Origin: Streptomyces sp. CB01373
Lineage (GTDB): Bacteria; Actinomycetota; Actinomycetes; Streptomycetales; Streptomycetaceae
DNA: 64,000 nucleotides
Direction of reading: 5' to 3'
Assembly: GCF_002803075.1 (NCBI RefSeq)
Contig: NZ_NNBK01000027.1
Span: 1 to 64,000 of the forward strand
How positions within the stretch are numbered: the stretch's first letter is position 1; the number at the start of each line of letters is the position of its first letter. Made by a program: the position numbers and the translations under genes. A model generated the notes under the pieces. That model did not search any database. It was not told where the DNA came from and saw only the letters and a list, made by a program, of their open reading frames with translations. Below are positions 7,924 through 15,812 of the stretch, one piece after another.

Positions 7924-9162
7924 CTACTTCGTGTCCTCCGCGTTGATGCCGAGGCCGGGCAGCAGGCCGGGCAGGAGCGGCGGGATCGTCACGTCCGGGC
8001 CGCTGGGCGGCGACTTGGCCGCGGACGGCGAGGCGCTGCCGCTGGGCTTCGGCGGGTCGAGCAGGTCGCCGGTGGAGCCGCCGAGGAACCCGTCGCCCTC
8101 GCTGCCGGAGCCGGCCGAGGCGCTGGGCTCGTCGGCTCCACCGGAGTGGGGGCTGCCGGAGGATGCGTCGGCGCCGGTGCTGGGCTGGGCCGAGTGCCCG
8201 GCTCCGGGCGAACCGGCGGACGGCGTCGGCCGGGGGACGTGCTGCTTGCCGTCGCCGGCCGGGGCGGAGGGCTGGGGGAGCATCGACTGCAGCGGGGCGA
8301 CCTCGTCGTCTATGGCGTCGAACACCGACGACACCTGCTGACTGACGTCGCCGAGCTGCACGGGCAGCCGGTCCCGGAGCGCGCCCCAGGCCTCACGGTG
8401 GGACCGCGAGAAGGTGGAGAGGGCCTGGATGGGACGCAGGGAATCGGGGTCGCGCTCGTACGCCTGGTGCAGCAGCCGGTGGCCCTCGGCGGCGTCGTGC
8501 TGCATCCCGGACAGGGTGCGGCGGATCTCGCCGATCGACTCGTGGTCGAGCTGTCCGCCGCGGCCGCGCTCCATCAGCCGGCGGGCCTCGCTCAAGCGGG
8601 TCGAGGCCAGATCGAGGTAGGCCTGGCCCTGCTCGTCGGCGCCGTCGGTCAGGTAGGTGAGCTTGAAGTCCTCGATGCCGCGCTTGAGCCCGTACAGCGA
8701 ATCACCGGGGAGGGCGCCGGAGCTTGCGGCGGCCACTCCGCCGAAGGCTCCCGCGGCCACCCCCACGCTGAGTCCGCCGGCGGCCAGCGACTTGCTCAGC
8801 CGCGTGCGCGGCCGCAGTTTCCCCAGGCCGCTCGCCCGGTGTGCGCCGCGTCGCCTGGGCACTGGTGGGTCACTCGCCTCGCCCGCCGCGGTGCTCTCCT
8901 GGAGCATGGCCTCCATCGCGGCCACCAGGCGGGCCCGCTGGACGACCTTGACCTCGGGGTCCAGTTCCGGCCGCGGCAGCGCGTCCAGACCGGTGGCGAG
9001 GGCCAGCATGCGGCCCTGCTCGGTCCGTTCCGCGGCAGCCGGGGCCGGTGCCGGTCCTTCGGCCTGTTCGGCCGCCGTGCCCCGGTCGGACAGCTCTTCC
9101 AGGGCCTGGGCGAAGGCGTTCGCCCGCCGGTGCGCCGATACTTTCGCGATCACTGGCGGCAC
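7924..9162 (-). CDS. rsbN: Anti-sigma factor RsbN for sigma-BldN
   Basis: A 412-residue membrane-anchored protein that I identify as RsbN, the anti-sigma factor holding sigma-BldN inactive during aerial hyphae formation. Residues 1-125 form the cytoplasmic sigma-binding part. A single hydrophobic segment lies at about 127-149, and right after it the LPGDSLYGLKRGIED motif typical of DUF5667 marks the start of the extracytoplasmic part. Residues beyond 280 are a long Pro/Ser/Gly-rich tail. The gene sits directly downstream of bldN on the same strand, the arrangement described for bldN-rsbN in Streptomyces, with 225 bases between them holding a probable own promoter. Confidence 0.9.
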   Translation of the reverse strand: MPPVIAKVSAHRRANAFAQALEELSDRGTAAEQAEGPAPAPAAAERTEQGRMLALATGLDALPRPELDPEVKVVQRARLVAAMEAMLQESTAAGEASDPPVPRRRGAHRASGLGKLRPRTRLSKSLAAGGLSVGVAAGAFGGVAAASSGALPGDSLYGLKRGIEDFKLTYLTDGADEQGQAYLDLASTRLSEARRLMERGRGGQLDHESIGEIRRTLSGMQHDAAEGHRLLHQAYERDPDSLRPIQALSTFSRSHREAWGALRDRLPVQLGDVSQQVSSVFDAIDDEVAPLQSMLPQPSAPAGDGKQHVPRPTPSAGSPGAGHSAQPSTGADASSGSPHSGGADEPSASAGSGSEGDGFLGGSTGDLLDPPKPSGSASPSAAKSPPSGPDVTIPPLLPGLLPGLGINAEDTK

Positions 9163-9281
9163 CTCCTCTCGTCATCACGGTCGACTCCCCGGGGGTCCTG
9201 AGGGTGCACGTCCACAGCCGCTTCTCCCGATCGGTCGATCAGGATTGGCCAGGGCGTGACCACAGGGAGCCTCTATCCCGC

Positions 9282-9310
9282 ACAACGAGCGGCGCGGCAC
9301 TTGGGTTACG
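9282..9310 (-). promoter_or_regulatory. Candidate sigma-BldN-type promoter of rsbN
   Basis: On the minus strand CGTAAC (9310-9305) is followed after 17 bases by CGTTGT (9287-9282). This resembles the sigma-BldN promoter pattern (CGTAAC near -35, CGTTGA near -10) as I recall it. rsbN has been reported to be expressed under sigma-BldN control. The element lies about 120 bases before the rsbN start. Confidence 0.42.
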
Positions 9311-9387
9311 GACCCGGGCGGATCGGATCGAGAAGTCAACGCGCCTCGACGGAGCGTGAGTTGAACGTCGCGGAGCGTATGTGCGGC

Positions 9388-10212
9388 TCAGCGCGCGTCG
9401 TCGGGGAGAAGCCGGGCCAGGGTGCGCACGGCCCGGTACTGGAGTGTCTTGATCGCACCCTCGTTCTTGCCCATCACCCGAGCCGTCTCCGCGACGGACA
9501 GGCCCTGGAGGAAGCGGAGCGTGACGCACTCCTGCTGCTGCGGGTTGAGCCGTCGTACGGCGTCCAGGAGGGCGGCGTTGGACAGGGATTCGAGGACGGA
9601 GTCCTCGGGGGAGCGCTCGACCTCGTTGGCGTCGAGCATCTCGCCGGTGGTGACCTCGAGCCGGAACCGGCTGGACTTGAAGTGGTCGGCAACGAGATTG
9701 CGGGCGATGGTGACCAGCCAGGCGCCGAAGTCGCGGCCCTGCCAGGTGAAGGTCCCGATGCGGCGCAGGGCGCGCAGGAAGGTCTCACTGGTGAGGTCCT
9801 CGGCCGTCGCCTTGCCGCCGACGCGGTAGTAGATGTACCGGTACACGGTGTCGCTGTACTGGTCGTAGAGCCGTCCGAAGGCGTCGGTCTCGCCGGCCTG
9901 GGCGCGCTCGACGAGCTCCATCATCCGGGCGCTGTCGCTGTCCGCGGCCGGGCGGCGGACGGTGGCCGCCGCGGCCGAGCGTCCTCGCCTGCCGGTCGCC
10001 CGCGCGTCGCCCGTCCGCCGCCCCTCGACCACGGCGCTGCGAGTCGGCACCTGCTCCATGCCGTCGGCCAGCGCGTAGCACGGGCCGACCGGCGTGGCGG
10101 TGGCGAATACGGGGCCGGCGTACGCGGTGGGGACGAGACCGCGCAGCAGGTCCAGGACCGTTGCGCGGAGCGTAGCCAGGCCCGAGGCGTCAACCCCGAC
10201 GTGTGGGTACAC
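9388..10212 (-). CDS. bldN: Developmental ECF-type RNA polymerase sigma factor BldN
   Basis: A 274-residue extracytoplasmic-function sigma factor. Residues 1-95 are the unusual N-terminal extension of BldN, which is removed to give the mature factor. Region 2 spans about 97-180 (MMELVERAQAGETDAFGRLY, then ARNLVADHFKSSRFRLE) and region 4 about 210-270 (LNPQQQECVTLRFLQGLSV and the recognition helix NEGAIKTLQYRAVRTL). It directs aerial mycelium genes such as bldM and the chaplins in well-studied species. The adjacent downstream rsbN encodes its antagonist. A long non-coding leader with a possible BldD box lies upstream, consistent with BldD repression of bldN. Confidence 0.95.
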   Translation of the reverse strand: MYPHVGVDASGLATLRATVLDLLRGLVPTAYAGPVFATATPVGPCYALADGMEQVPTRSAVVEGRRTGDARATGRRGRSAAAATVRRPAADSDSARMMELVERAQAGETDAFGRLYDQYSDTVYRYIYYRVGGKATAEDLTSETFLRALRRIGTFTWQGRDFGAWLVTIARNLVADHFKSSRFRLEVTTGEMLDANEVERSPEDSVLESLSNAALLDAVRRLNPQQQECVTLRFLQGLSVAETARVMGKNEGAIKTLQYRAVRTLARLLPDDAR

Positions 10213-10552
10213 GGGACTCCCAGAGGCAGAGCTTCCATCACGTGCAGTGCGGAACCGTTCACCCGTCGTAGCGACGATGGGGGACCGGTTTGCGTCTGAG
10301 GAGAATAACGCTTCGTATAGGCACTGCTACACCGAGTTGCTCAAATCATCGATTCCGTCGCTTCCCTGACCGATTTGCATGCCTTCGGGCGTCGCAGAGT
10401 GACCGTTTGCTGACCGGTCTGTTCCGTCTTCGGCTCATGTTGGGGGTGTTTCCTGGCGATGCACCGCCAAGTCGAATGGCCGGAACGGTATGGGCGTACG
10501 TTCGGTCAATTGCCCGCGGTTCCGGTGCGCCGCACGAACGTGATCGCCGAAG
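10213..10552. other. Gene-free bldN upstream region
   Basis: About 340 bases upstream of bldN with no convincing ORF. It is less GC-rich than its surroundings (for example near 10300-10380). It presumably carries the bldN promoter and regulator sites; one BldD-like box is listed separately. Confidence 0.6.
10390..10402 (+). promoter_or_regulatory. Candidate BldD operator upstream of bldN
   Basis: The segment matches seven of the nine fixed positions of the BldD consensus TnACnC(A/T)GnGTnA as I recall it, including a perfect right half CAGaGTgA. bldN is an established BldD target in S. coelicolor. It lies about 180 bases upstream of the bldN start codon. Confidence 0.4.
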
Positions 10553-10580
10553 GCCCGTGCGGCCATTGGGCGGCACGGGC
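10553..10580 (-). terminator. Terminator after the HAD-IB hydrolase gene
   Basis: A 12-base stem with one mismatch (10553-10564 with 10569-10580) around an ATTG loop, about 45 bases beyond the stop codon of the minus-strand HAD-IB gene. It also isolates the bldN control region. Confidence 0.65.
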
Positions 10581-10625
10581 GCGTGCGGGGATCCGGGGGG
10601 AGAGAGAGCCGGCGGCGTGCCGGTG

Positions 10626-11552
10626 TCAGCGGCGGCGGCGGTGCAGGGCGATGGCGGCCGCGGTGCCGCCGGCCACGGCGCCGACGCCGGCCGCCGCGGG
10701 AATGCCGACCTTGGCCGCCTTGCGGCCGGTGCGGTAGTCGCGCAGGCGCCAGTCCATCTCGCGGGCGTGGCGACGGAGTTTGGCGTCGGGGTTGATGGCG
10801 TAGGGGTGGCCGACCAGGGACAGCATGGGGATGTCGTTGTGGGAGTCGCTGTAGGCGGCGCAGCGGCTCAGGTCCAGGGCCTCGGCCGCGGCCAGCGCGC
10901 GTACCGCCTCCGCCTTCGCCGGGCCGTGCAGCGGCTCGCCGACCAGGCGGCCGGTGTAGACGCCGTCGACGGACTCCGCCACCGTGCCGAGCGCGCCGGT
11001 CAGGCCCAGGCGGCGGGCGATGACCTGCGCGATCTCCACCGGCGCGGCTGTGACCAACCACACCTTCTGGCCGGCGTCCAGATGGGCCTGGGCGAGCGCG
11101 CGCGTGCCCGGCCAGATCCGCTCGGCCATGTACTCGTCGTAGATCTCCTCGCCGATCGACTTCAGCTCGGCGACCCGGTGGCCCTTCACGATCGACAGCG
11201 CCGAGTCGCGGGCGTCCTGCATGTGCTCGGGGTCCTCGACCCCGGCCATCCGGAACCACGCCTGCTGCCAGGCGAACTTGGCGAGGTCGCGCGTGTCGAA
11301 GAACTTCCGCTTGTACAGGCCCCGGCCGAAGTGGAACAGCGCGGCGCCCTGCATGACGGTGTTGTCCAGGTCGAAGAAGGCGGCGGCCCTCTCGTCCCCG
11401 GGCACCGGGAACTCCGAGGCCTCCTGCGCGGAGGGCGGGACGCCCTCTTCCTGCGAGGATTTGCGCGCTGCCTCCGCCGAGGCCTCGCCTGCCAACACGC
11501 TTCGCGCCGTGGCGGAGCGCCTACGGGAAGTGAGCCATCCGAGAGCGGCCAT
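10626..11552 (-). CDS. HAD-IB family hydrolase
   Basis: A 308-residue HAD hydrolase of the SerB-like IB subfamily. Residues 1-55 are a variable, charged leader. Motif I is AAFFDLDNTVMQG (two catalytic Asp). The cap carries a long helical stretch, motif II is WLVTAAPVEIA, and the last motif is AYSDSHNDIPMLSLVG. A hydrophobic run near residues 285-300 just before the final RRRR could be a membrane anchor. The start at 11552 (MAALGW) is chosen because the much longer in-frame extension runs antisense through the glutaredoxin gene. The substrate is unknown. It is divergent from the glutaredoxin gene. Confidence 0.85.
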   Translation of the reverse strand: MAALGWLTSRRRSATARSVLAGEASAEAARKSSQEEGVPPSAQEASEFPVPGDERAAAFFDLDNTVMQGAALFHFGRGLYKRKFFDTRDLAKFAWQQAWFRMAGVEDPEHMQDARDSALSIVKGHRVAELKSIGEEIYDEYMAERIWPGTRALAQAHLDAGQKVWLVTAAPVEIAQVIARRLGLTGALGTVAESVDGVYTGRLVGEPLHGPAKAEAVRALAAAEALDLSRCAAYSDSHNDIPMLSLVGHPYAINPDAKLRRHAREMDWRLRDYRTGRKAAKVGIPAAAGVGAVAGGTAAAIALHRRRR

Positions 11553-11705
11553 GGCGTGAGCATAGCCAGTTGGCGGGGTGCTTCCGGAGTCGAGAGGTTT
11601 CGCGGGCGGTGAACTCCGCGCGACGGCGGCGTTGCGCCGGCCCGCGCCGACCGGGTCCCGCCGCCCCGCGCCGACGGGGTTCCGCGGCGGCGTGCCGGAG
11701 CGACA

Positions 11706-11990
11706 ATGGCCGACATGAGTCCCATCTTCCGCCGCAAGTCCCCCGGGCCCCAGGGGCGGCTCGTCACCCTGGTCCGCAAGCCGGGCTGCCATCTGTGCGA
11801 CGACGCGCAGGCCGTCGTGGAGAAGGTCTGCGCCGATCTCGGCGTCGTCTGGGAACAGAAGGACATCACCCAGGACCAAGAGCTGTACGACCGGTACTGG
11901 GAGCAGATCCCGGTCGTACTCGTCGACGGTGAACAGCACACCTTCTGGCGTGTGAACGAGGAGCGACTGCGCAAGGAGCTCGGGGGTTGA
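11706..11990 (+). CDS. Glutaredoxin family protein
   Basis: A 94-residue thioredoxin-fold protein with the redox motif KPGCHLCDDA (CxxC) near residue 28 and the cis-proline segment EQIPVVLVDG. It is the short glutaredoxin-like family (DUF836) found next to rex in streptomycetes. It probably acts in thiol-disulfide exchange in the cytosol. The start ATG 11706 has a GGAG six bases upstream; ATG 11715 is an alternative. It lies about 300 bases before rex and is outside the Rex operon proper. Confidence 0.88.
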   Translation: MADMSPIFRRKSPGPQGRLVTLVRKPGCHLCDDAQAVVEKVCADLGVVWEQKDITQDQELYDRYWEQIPVVLVDGEQHTFWRVNEERLRKELGG

Positions 11991-12195
11991 TCGAAGACTG
12001 ACCGATGAGTTCAAAGTGGCCGGAAGTCGCCTAGGATCGATGGCGTCTTGGTCTCGGGGGCGGGGATCGTAGAGGAGAGTGTGCGGTTTTGCCCCCAACA
12101 AGAAAGGCGCGGCGGTGTGGATGCGACGGCTCCGGGCGTCCGCGTCGGGCATGCGTGACCCCGGTCACGTTGGCCGGGCAAATCGGACACCATCT

Positions 12196-12213
12196 TTGTG
12201 CACACGTTCACAA
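12196..12213 (+). promoter_or_regulatory. Rex operator (ROP) of the rex-hemACD operon
   Basis: This near-palindrome of 18 bases closely follows the known Rex operator core TGTGAACnnGTTCACA: a TTGTG left end and a perfect GTTCACAA right half. It lies 76 bases upstream of the rex GTG. Rex binds it when the NADH/NAD+ ratio is low and releases it on NADH binding, which derepresses rex and the haem genes. Confidence 0.88.
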
Positions 12214-12289
12214 AGACATAGCCTGCTGTCGACGGGGCGGTCTGGGGACATATGACCGCCCGCAGCCCCGCTCTACCCGCAGGAGCACC

Positions 12290-13054
12290 GTGGCAACTGG
12301 CCGAACTCACCGACCGGCGACCCGTAGCCGAGGGATTCCCGAGGCCACCGTCGCCAGGCTTCCGCTGTACCTCCGAGCCCTGACCGCACTGTCGGAGCGC
12401 TCGGTGCCCACGGTTTCCTCCGAGGAGCTCGCGGCTGCGGCGGGGGTCAATTCCGCCAAGCTGCGCAAGGACTTCTCCTACCTCGGCTCCTACGGGACCC
12501 GCGGGGTGGGTTACGACGTCGAGTATCTCGTGTACCAGATCTCGCGTGAACTCGGCCTCACCCAGGACTGGCCGGTTGTGATCGTCGGCATCGGAAATCT
12601 CGGCGCCGCCCTCGCCAACTACGGTGGCTTCGCCTCCCGTGGCTTCCGCGTCGCCGCGCTCATCGACGCCGACCCCGCGATGGCCGGGCGGCCGGTCGCC
12701 GGCATCCCGGTCCAGCACGCCGACGAGCTGGAGAGGATCATCCGCGACAACGGCGTCTCGATCGGCGTGATCTCGACTCCCGCGGGCGCCGCCCAGCAGG
12801 TCTGCGACCGGCTGGTGGCCGCCGGTGTCACCTCCATCCTGAACTTCGCGCCGACCGTGCTGTCCGTCCCGGACGGCGTCGACGTGCGCAAGGTCGACCT
12901 CTCCATCGAGCTGCAGATCCTCGCCTTCCACGAGCAGCGCAAGGCCGGTGAGGAAGCCGTGGCCGACCGCGCGGTCCCGGCCGCCGCCGCGGTCCGTGAC
13001 GAGTCCGCCGACCAGGGCCCGGACGGGGATGTCCCCGCCGTGATGCCGGCATGA
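12290..13054 (+). CDS. rex: Redox-sensing transcriptional repressor Rex
   Basis: A 254-residue Rex protein. Residues 15-80 form the winged helix (ELAAAAGVNSAKLRKDFSYL is the DNA-reading part). This is followed by the conserved GSYGTRGVGYDVEYL, the Rossmann fold with VVIVGIGNLGAAL and the C-terminal domain-swap helix ILNFAPTVLSVP to LSIELQILAFHE. The GTG at 12290 is chosen because AGGAG lies five bases upstream and the winged helix follows; a longer in-frame extension would run through the operator. It represses its own operon, genes for terminal oxidase and others in known species. The stop overlaps the hemA start (ATGA). Confidence 0.96.
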   Translation: MATGRTHRPATRSRGIPEATVARLPLYLRALTALSERSVPTVSSEELAAAAGVNSAKLRKDFSYLGSYGTRGVGYDVEYLVYQISRELGLTQDWPVVIVGIGNLGAALANYGGFASRGFRVAALIDADPAMAGRPVAGIPVQHADELERIIRDNGVSIGVISTPAGAAQQVCDRLVAAGVTSILNFAPTVLSVPDGVDVRKVDLSIELQILAFHEQRKAGEEAVADRAVPAAAAVRDESADQGPDGDVPAVMPA

Positions 13055-14838
13055 GCCTTCTCGTCGTCGGACTGAGCCACCGCAGCGCCCCGGTCAGCCT
13101 CCTGGAGCGCGCCTCGCTGAGCGTGGACGGCCAGGACAAGCTGCTCCAGGACACGGTCGCCGCCGAGCCGGCCACCGAGGCCGCCGTGCTCGCCACCTGC
13201 AACCGCATCGAGCTGTACGCCGACGTGGACAAGTTCCACGCCGGTGTCGCCGAGCTGTCCACGCTGCTCGCGCAGCACAGCGGGGTCGGCCTCGAGGAGC
13301 TCACCCCGTACCTCTACGTGCACTACGAGGACCGGGCCGTCCACCACCTGTTCTCGGTTGCCTGTGGCCTGGACTCGATGGTCGTCGGCGAGGGCCAGAT
13401 CCTCGGCCAGATCAAGAACTCCCTGGCCCGCGCCCAGGAACTGCACACCGCCGGGCGTCTGCTGAACGACCTGTTCCAGCAGGCCCTGCGGGTGGGCAAG
13501 CGCGCCCACTCCGAGACCGGCATCGACGGCGCCGGGCAGTCCCTGGTCACCTTCGGCCTCGAGCAGCTGTCCGCGGGCGCGGACGTGCGGACCTGGGCGC
13601 GCGGCAAGAAGGCCCTGGTCATCGGCGCCGGTTCGATGTCGTCGCTGGCCGCGGCCACGCTCGCCCGGATCGGCGTCGGCGAGATAGTGATCGCCAACCG
13701 TACGCAGGACCGGGCCGAGCGCCTCGTCCAGATCCTCACCGAGGGCGACGACACGGACGTGTCGGCCCGCGCGGTACCGATGGACGCGGTGCCGCTCGAG
13801 CTGACACGTGCAGATGTCGCCGTCTCCTGCACCGGCGCGACGGGACTCGTGCTGACCGCCGAGACGGTCACCGCCGCGGTCGAGGGCCGCACCGGGGCGC
13901 CCGTCACCGTGGGGCGGGCCGCCGGAGAAGAGCACGGCAGCGCTCGTACGGCGGTGCGGACGGACGTCCGTGAGACGCCCGTGCCGCTCGTGGGCGCCGC
14001 CGGTGCCGACGAGAACTGCCCGCTGGACCTCGCGGAGCCCGGATTCTCCCTGATGGGCGAGTCCGCCGTGGCCGGCATCGACGCCGCCACCCTGGAGCAG
14101 CACGGCACCTGGGTGGATGGGGGTACCGCCCTGCTCGAGCGGAGCCGGGAGCTTGGGGGAGGGACCGTCGACCGCCGCGGGTCCGCCCGTGCCGGGGCCG
14201 ACCCGGAGACCGAGGCCGAGCTGATCACCGCGCTCGTCGCGACCGCGGCCAGCGCCGGCCGGGTGCCCGAGCACCGCAGGCCCGAGCCGGTCGCCGTCGC
14301 GCCGCGCCCCGAGCCGGTCCTCTTCGTGCTGGACCTCGCCATGCCGCGCGACGTCGAGGCGGCCGCGCACCGGCTCGCCGGGGTGCGCCTGGTGGACATC
14401 GAGTCGCTCGCGGAGGCCTCCGCCGACGCTCCGATGGCCGCCGACGTCGACCAGGTCCGCCGTATCGTCTCCGACGAGGTCGCCGCCTTCGGGGCGGCCC
14501 TGCGGGCGGCGCACATCACGCCCACCGTCGTCGCGCTGCGCACCATGGCCGCCGACGTCGTGAGCAGCGAGATCTCCCGCCTGGAAGGGCGGCTGCCCAG
14601 CCTCGACGACAAGCACCGGGCTGAGATCACCCAGACCGTCCGGCGGGTCGTGGACAAGCTGCTGCACGCGCCGACGGTCAGGGTCAAGCAGCTCGCGGCC
14701 GAGCCCGGCGGCGCCGGGTACGCGGACGCGCTGCGGACCCTGTTCGACCTGGACCCCGAGACGGTCGCCTCCGTCTCCCGGGCCGACCGCGATTCCGACG
14801 ACTCCGAGAAGCACAGCAAGAACCGAGGGCCAGCATGA
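13051..14838 (+). CDS. hemA: Glutamyl-tRNA reductase
   Basis: The first committed step of C5-pathway tetrapyrrole synthesis: NADPH-dependent reduction of glutamyl-tRNA(Glu) to glutamate-1-semialdehyde. Visible motifs are LSHRSAPVSLLERA at the N-terminus, the catalytic cysteine in LATCNRIELYADV (near residue 50), the GEGQILGQIK segment and the NADPH-binding VIGAGSMSSLAAATLARIG. At 595 residues it is far longer than the usual 420-460. The excess is a poorly conserved insertion of roughly 150 residues (about 280-425) inside the NADPH domain, which also contains a dispersed repeat. Start and stop overlap rex and hemC by four bases each. Confidence 0.96.
   Translation: MSLLVVGLSHRSAPVSLLERASLSVDGQDKLLQDTVAAEPATEAAVLATCNRIELYADVDKFHAGVAELSTLLAQHSGVGLEELTPYLYVHYEDRAVHHLFSVACGLDSMVVGEGQILGQIKNSLARAQELHTAGRLLNDLFQQALRVGKRAHSETGIDGAGQSLVTFGLEQLSAGADVRTWARGKKALVIGAGSMSSLAAATLARIGVGEIVIANRTQDRAERLVQILTEGDDTDVSARAVPMDAVPLELTRADVAVSCTGATGLVLTAETVTAAVEGRTGAPVTVGRAAGEEHGSARTAVRTDVRETPVPLVGAAGADENCPLDLAEPGFSLMGESAVAGIDAATLEQHGTWVDGGTALLERSRELGGGTVDRRGSARAGADPETEAELITALVATAASAGRVPEHRRPEPVAVAPRPEPVLFVLDLAMPRDVEAAAHRLAGVRLVDIESLAEASADAPMAADVDQVRRIVSDEVAAFGAALRAAHITPTVVALRTMAADVVSSEISRLEGRLPSLDDKHRAEITQTVRRVVDKLLHAPTVRVKQLAAEPGGAGYADALRTLFDLDPETVASVSRADRDSDDSEKHSKNRGPA
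14117..14163 (+). repeat. Dispersed 47-base repeat inside hemA
   Basis: This segment matches the reverse complement of 45760-45805 in the sensor kinase gene at 43 of 47 aligned columns by my count (three mismatches and one gap). It lies in frame within the non-conserved insertion of hemA and encodes part of the loop ALLERSRELGGG. Confidence 0.8.
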
Positions 14839-15812
14839 CTGAGAAGGCACTGAGGCTCGGGACCAGGCGGAGCAAGCTCGCCATGGCCCAGTCCGGGTTG
14901 GTGGCGGACGCCGTGAGCCAGGTGACCGGACGGCCTGTCGAGCTCGTCCCGGTCACCACCTACGGCGACATCTCCCGTGAGCAGCTCGCACAGATCGGCG
15001 GCACAGGTGTGTTCGTGGCCGCGCTGCGCGAGGCGTTGCAGCGGGGCGAGGTGGACTTCGCGGTTCATTCGCTCAAGGACCTGCCCACCACGCAGCCCGA
15101 GGACCTGGTCCTGGCCGCCGTGCCCGAGCGCGAGGACCCGCGTGACGTGCTCGTCGCCCGGGACGCGCTGAAGTTCACCGACCTGCCCCGCGGGGCGCGC
15201 ATAGGTACGGGCTCGCCGCGCCGCATGGCCCAGCTGAACGCGTACGCCCGCGCCCACGGCCTGGACATCGAGACGGTCCCGATCCGGGGCAACGTCGACA
15301 CCCGCATCGGCTTCGTCAAGAACGGCGAGCTCGACGCGGTGGTCCTGGCCGCCGCCGGGCTGAACCGGGTCGGCCGGAGCGACGAGGTGACCGACTTCCT
15401 GTCGGTCGACACGATTCTGCCGGCCCCCGGCCAGGGGGCCCTGGCGGTCGAGTGCAGGGCGGGGCACACCGCCCAAGACGCTGCTCTCGCCGCCGAGCTC
15501 GCCGCGCTCGACGACCCGCACACGCGGGCCGCCGTGACCGCCGAGCGGTCACTGCTCGCCGCCCTGGAGGCCGGCTGCAGCGCCCCGGTGGGCGCACTGG
15601 CCGACCTCGCCCCGCTGGGCGACGAGCAGATTGTCAAGGAAATGCGCCTGCGGGGCGTCGTCGGCAGGCCCGACGGCTCCGCGCTGGTGCAGCTGTCCAC
15701 CACTGGTCCCGTGCCCCAGACGCACGAGCAGGCGATGGCACTCGGTCGCGAACTCGCCACCGAGATGCTCGCCCAGGGCGCGGCCGGTCTGATGGGGGAG
15801 CGAGCACAGTGA
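14835..15812 (+). CDS. hemC: Hydroxymethylbilane synthase (porphobilinogen deaminase)
   Basis: It polymerises four porphobilinogens into hydroxymethylbilane. The 325-residue chain shows LRLGTRRSKLAMAQ at the N-terminus, VHSLKDLPT, RGNVDTR, and near the C-terminus ALEAGCSAPVGAL, whose cysteine carries the dipyrromethane cofactor. The start codon overlaps the hemA stop, and its stop overlaps the hemD GTG, so all three haem genes are translationally coupled under Rex control. Confidence 0.97.
   Translation: MTEKALRLGTRRSKLAMAQSGLVADAVSQVTGRPVELVPVTTYGDISREQLAQIGGTGVFVAALREALQRGEVDFAVHSLKDLPTTQPEDLVLAAVPEREDPRDVLVARDALKFTDLPRGARIGTGSPRRMAQLNAYARAHGLDIETVPIRGNVDTRIGFVKNGELDAVVLAAAGLNRVGRSDEVTDFLSVDTILPAPGQGALAVECRAGHTAQDAALAAELAALDDPHTRAAVTAERSLLAALEAGCSAPVGALADLAPLGDEQIVKEMRLRGVVGRPDGSALVQLSTTGPVPQTHEQAMALGRELATEMLAQGAAGLMGERAQ

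Noticed and set aside
11553..12152. In-frame N-terminal extension of the HAD-IB gene up to 12152
   Set aside because: It runs antisense through the glutaredoxin gene and carries no conserved sequence; ATG 11552 fits the family.
12619..14850. Long minus-strand open frame (about 743 codons) antisense to rex and hemA
   Set aside because: It is a high-GC shadow frame with no domain content and lies fully within well-identified plus-strand genes.
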